Positions 61,836 through 64,000 of a DNA stretch of 64,000 nucleotides are shown one piece after another. The notes beneath the pieces are model-generated. The model was not told the origin of the DNA, searched no databases, and saw nothing but the letters and a program-made list of their open reading frames with translations. Numbering within the stretch: the stretch's first letter is position 1; every line of letters begins with the position of its first letter. Source of the DNA: Cytophagaceae bacterium (GTDB lineage Bacteria > Bacteroidota > Bacteroidia > Cytophagales > Cytophagaceae); assembly GCA_025455005.1 (NCBI GenBank), contig JALONH010000011.1, positions 26,552-90,551 of the forward strand. The letters are read 5' to 3'. The translations under genes and the position numbers were made by a program.

Positions 61836-61868
61836 ATAAGAGCACCGACCTGCAGTTGGTGTTCTTAT
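61836..61868 (+). repeat. 14-base RNA-pairing stem-loop between nadD and the DUF262 gene
   Basis: Arms 61836-61849 (ATAAGAGCACCGAC) and 61855-61868 (GTTGGTGTTCTTAT) with a 5-base loop CTGCA. In RNA all 14 positions pair, two as G-U, when the plus strand is transcribed; on the minus strand the same two would be C-A or A-C mismatches. No T run follows, so it is not a standard terminator. It sits 75 bases after nadD and 151 bases before the DUF262 start. Confidence 0.6.
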
Positions 61869-62018
61869 GGGACATTTACAATATAATCAACAGAAATTAA
61901 ATACTATAGCAAATAAGTAAAAGACTATCAAATTAAATTTTATAGAGAGTTAAAAGAAAAAATAACTTCGCAAAACAAACAATATTATCAAATAAAAAAA
62001 CGATATACAAATCTTCAT

Positions 62019-63194
62019 ATGACACACGATATAGACAATTCAAATAATAAACAATGGTATGATGATGATGCTTCAGATGAAACATCATATTCTTTTAAAG
62101 AATATGATGTTTCATCTGCACCGAATGATTTTAATACCAAAACTATTATAGATTTTATAGAATCTGGCATATTTAAAATACCTGGATTCCAACGAAATTA
62201 TGTTTGGGACTTAAAAAGAGCGTCAAAATTAATAGAATCAATCATTATTGGACTGCCAATACCACAAGTTTTTTTATATGAAGAAAGTAAAAACAGTTAC
62301 TTAGTGATAGATGGACAACAACGTCTTCTTACACTTTACTTTTTCTACAAAAAAAGGTTCCCTAAAAAAGAAAAGCGATTCGAGCTAAGACAAATTTTTG
62401 ATGAAAATGGAAATTTTCCAGATGAAGTTCTTCATAACGATGAATATTTTGAAGACTTTAAGTTAAAATTAAATGAAGCATCATCAACCGAAAAAAACAA
62501 ATTACACGGAATGAGTTATCCGACTTTAGGAGAATTCAAAACTAGTTTCGATTTGAGAACAGTTAGGAATATTATGATTAAACAAAATTTCCCAACTGAC
62601 GATGATTCTGCTATGTTTGAAATTTTTAATAGACTTAATTCCGGTGGAGTAGTATTAAAACCTCAAGAAATTAGAACAAGTTTATACCATTCTAAATTTT
62701 ACAATTATTTATACAAACTAAACTTAGATAATAACTGGCGAACTTTACTAAACAAATCGGAACCAGATATTCATATGAAAGACGTCGAAATTCTACTTAG
62801 AGGATTTGCAATGTTATTAGATTCTGAAGAATATAAACCTTCGATGACTAGATTTTTGAATCAATTTTCAAAAAAATCAAGAACATTTAAAGAAGAATCT
62901 CTTTCATATTTTCGCCAACTATTTGAATCGTTTTGTAAAAAATCCGTTGATATAAATCCAAAAATGTTTGTTTCGAAATCTGGAAAATTTAGCATTACAG
63001 TATTTGAATCAATATTTGTTGCTTTATGTTCAGATGCCGTTTCTAAAAATAATCTAAATATAATAGATGTTACTAACGATAAAATTGAATTTCTAAAATC
63101 TAAATCTGATTTTATTGAAGCATCTCAATACAACACCGCAGGTAAATTAAATGTTGAACAAAGATTAAGAATTGCCAAACAAATTTTAGTCTAA
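62019..63194 (+). CDS. DUF262 (GmrSD N-terminal-like) protein
   Basis: 391 residues. The DUF262 domain has FQRNYVWDLKRASKLIESII at about 57-76, LPIPQVFLYEESK, and the DGQQRLLTLYFFYKKR motif with Asp98, Gln100, Gln101 and Arg102. The rest is helical (about 200-390). The family is related to the ParB/Srx-type NTPase module of GmrS-type restriction proteins (which cut glucosylated DNA); here the GmrD/DUF1524 HNH nuclease is missing. Start ATG 62019 after an AT-rich leader. Twelve bases before the HEPN gene, same strand. Base composition is visibly more AT-rich than the nearby nadD, suggesting acquisition. Function: probably defence or toxin-antitoxin; unproven. Confidence 0.85.
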   Translation: MTHDIDNSNNKQWYDDDASDETSYSFKEYDVSSAPNDFNTKTIIDFIESGIFKIPGFQRNYVWDLKRASKLIESIIIGLPIPQVFLYEESKNSYLVIDGQQRLLTLYFFYKKRFPKKEKRFELRQIFDENGNFPDEVLHNDEYFEDFKLKLNEASSTEKNKLHGMSYPTLGEFKTSFDLRTVRNIMIKQNFPTDDDSAMFEIFNRLNSGGVVLKPQEIRTSLYHSKFYNYLYKLNLDNNWRTLLNKSEPDIHMKDVEILLRGFAMLLDSEEYKPSMTRFLNQFSKKSRTFKEESLSYFRQLFESFCKKSVDINPKMFVSKSGKFSITVFESIFVALCSDAVSKNNLNIIDVTNDKIEFLKSKSDFIEASQYNTAGKLNVEQRLRIAKQILV

Positions 63195-63206
63195 TTATAT
63201 ATTATT

Positions 63207-63746
63207 ATGCCAACTATAATTGACAAACAATATGAAACTGGCATCTCATTAATTGAGTATTTGAAAGCTGAAAATCAGATTTCACTATTTGTTGAAGCTG
63301 AAAATAATTTCAAAAAAACTATACTACTTTCCATTGCTAGTTTTTTTGAGAAAGAAGTTATGGATACAGTACTAGATTTTGCTAAATCTCACTCAGATAA
63401 TAATATTTTAATAATATCAATTATTAAGAATAAGGCAATATCAAGACAGTATCACACATACTTCGAATGGGGCAAAAGCCCAAATGCTAATAGTTTTTTC
63501 TCTTTATTTGGCGAAGAATTCAAAAAAAGAATGGTAGAAAAAGTTAAAAGTGATCCTGTATTAGAAAATTCTATAAAATCTTTTTTAGCAATCGGATTCG
63601 AAAGAAATAAAATGGTTCACGAAAACTTTGCTGGTGTAACATTAGAAAAAACAGCAGAAGAAATATTTAAACTTTATCAAGACTCTATTTATTTCATTGA
63701 TACAATAAAAATAGAGCTTATAAAAAGACCATCCATCAATATCTGA
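63207..63746 (+). CDS. HEPN-domain protein (MAE_28990/RiboL-PSP type), predicted RNase
   Basis: 179 residues, all helical. The C-terminal signature FERNKMVHENFAG carries Arg133 and His138 (R-x4-H), the metal-free RNase site of HEPN enzymes. A conserved FFEKEVMDTVLDFAK helix precedes it around 47-60, and a KSFLAIGFERNK helix leads to the motif. Small HEPN proteins of this class are found next to DUF262 genes; the DUF262 partner (12 bases upstream) would regulate or trigger RNA cleavage. Whether it acts as toxin, defence effector or both cannot be told. AT-rich codon use like its partner. Confidence 0.78.
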   Translation: MPTIIDKQYETGISLIEYLKAENQISLFVEAENNFKKTILLSIASFFEKEVMDTVLDFAKSHSDNNILIISIIKNKAISRQYHTYFEWGKSPNANSFFSLFGEEFKKRMVEKVKSDPVLENSIKSFLAIGFERNKMVHENFAGVTLEKTAEEIFKLYQDSIYFIDTIKIELIKRPSINI

Positions 63747-64000
63747 TCATCCTAGCCTTTAGATTTTAGCGGTACAGGAAATTAAGATATCCGTCTAAAG
63801 AATATTGCCGCGTCTCCGATAATTAATTTATATAAACGGTTGTCGTAAACGCGACGTTGAGAATTATCGAAATATAAAAAGTTGTAACTCGCTAAACTCC
63901 GACCTTTACTTTTACCTCGTAGTAAAATTCCAAGATTTCTAATTTAATATTTCCTCAAAGAGAAAGACAGAAATAGTCTGCCTTTCTTCAGTGAAGCGTT
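63747..64000. other. Non-coding end region with inverted repeats
   Basis: No convincing frame. Two inverted repeats are present: CGATAATT (63817-63824) with AATTATCG (63862-63869), 37 bases apart, enclosing a smaller GTCG/CGAC hairpin; and a 10-base stem at 63962-63971 / 63977-63986 (GAAAGACAGA / TCTGCCTTTC) that pairs fully (one G-U) only if the minus strand is transcribed. The latter could be the terminator of a leftward gene beyond the window, although its T run is weak (TCTTTCTCTTT after the stem). Confidence 0.45.

Noticed and set aside
63817..63869. Inverted repeat as a transposon end or attachment site
   Set aside because: Arms are only 8 bases, no transposase or target duplication is visible; kept only as part of the end region.
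1..64000. CRISPR arrays, rRNA genes, insertion sequences, prophage genes
   Set aside because: None seen: no regularly spaced repeats, no rRNA-like stretches, no transposase, integrase or phage structural motifs.

Overview
The window looks like chromosomal DNA of a Bacteroidota member, possibly near Chitinophagales/Sphingobacteriales (the order is a guess). Reasons: low GC; TonB-dependent receptors paired with DUF4249 or imelysin/DUF4856 lipoproteins; the rpmB-rpmG-DUF4295-ftsY-rimO order; the birA/rsfS-ftsH-LUD order; BshC; stand-alone MnmD; DUF5522; and TAnnTTTG-type promoter elements. Shine-Dalgarno sequences are weak or absent, so several starts rest on protein alignment. No rRNA, insertion sequence, phage or CRISPR array was seen. 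One tRNA (Arg, anticodon ACG) is present.

Layout. 1-5.3 kb: the 3' end of a P5C dehydrogenase gene, then a leftward run of murF, omega-amidase, methionine/glutamine-type aminotransferase, def, ruvX and a hemerythrin-like repair protein. 5.4-11.5 kb: a leftward iron-uptake operon (DUF4856 lipoprotein, imelysin lipoprotein, HTTM membrane protein, TonB receptor), with two palindromes resembling Fur boxes upstream. 11.7-17.4 kb: a ctpA-type protease, then thiol metabolism (formyl-THF cyclo-ligase, bshC, and divergently epsC-cysM). 17.5-21.8 kb: translation and secretion genes (rimO, ftsY, DUF4295, L33, L28) plus a small DUF5522 gene. 21.9-25.2 kb: rocD, hemB and a di-heme cytochrome c. 25.3-31.2 kb: a beta-propeller-like secreted protein and a CzcA/CusA-type metal-efflux pair with no outer-membrane factor. 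31.3-35.8 kb: mnmD, cysQ and the rightward sulfate-activation genes cysC-cysD-cysN. 35.9-41.6 kb: a 40-residue lipoprotein, a large AsmA-like protein, tRNA-Arg, a kinase-like hypothetical protein and a diacylglycerol-kinase-like enzyme. 41.6-50.3 kb: DUF4249 and its TonB receptor, a propeller-like protein, lpxH, LUD protein, ftsH, rsfS and birA. 50.4-56.8 kb: ahcY, a DUF389 membrane protein and a giant transglutaminase/DUF2126 protein. 56.9-59.9 kb: LPS/LOS assembly (GT9, GT2, O-antigen-ligase-like). 60.0-61.8 kb: an ECF sigma factor, gmk and nadD in one tight operon. 62.0-63.7 kb: an AT-rich two-gene DUF262 + HEPN module.

How the genes work together. Sulfate activation (cysC/D/N), PAP removal (cysQ), cysteine synthesis (epsC, cysM) and bacillithiol completion (bshC) form a dispersed sulfur/thiol theme. 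ahcY and the aminotransferase/omega-amidase pair add the methionine side. Iron acquisition, haem synthesis (hemB), cytochrome c and iron-centre repair form a second theme. The best candidate for a little-described system is the terminal DUF262-HEPN pair: a predicted nucleotide-dependent sensor/NTPase plus a HEPN RNase with an intact R-x4-H motif. It sits beside the core sigma-gmk-nadD operon and is preceded by a long, exactly folding RNA hairpin.
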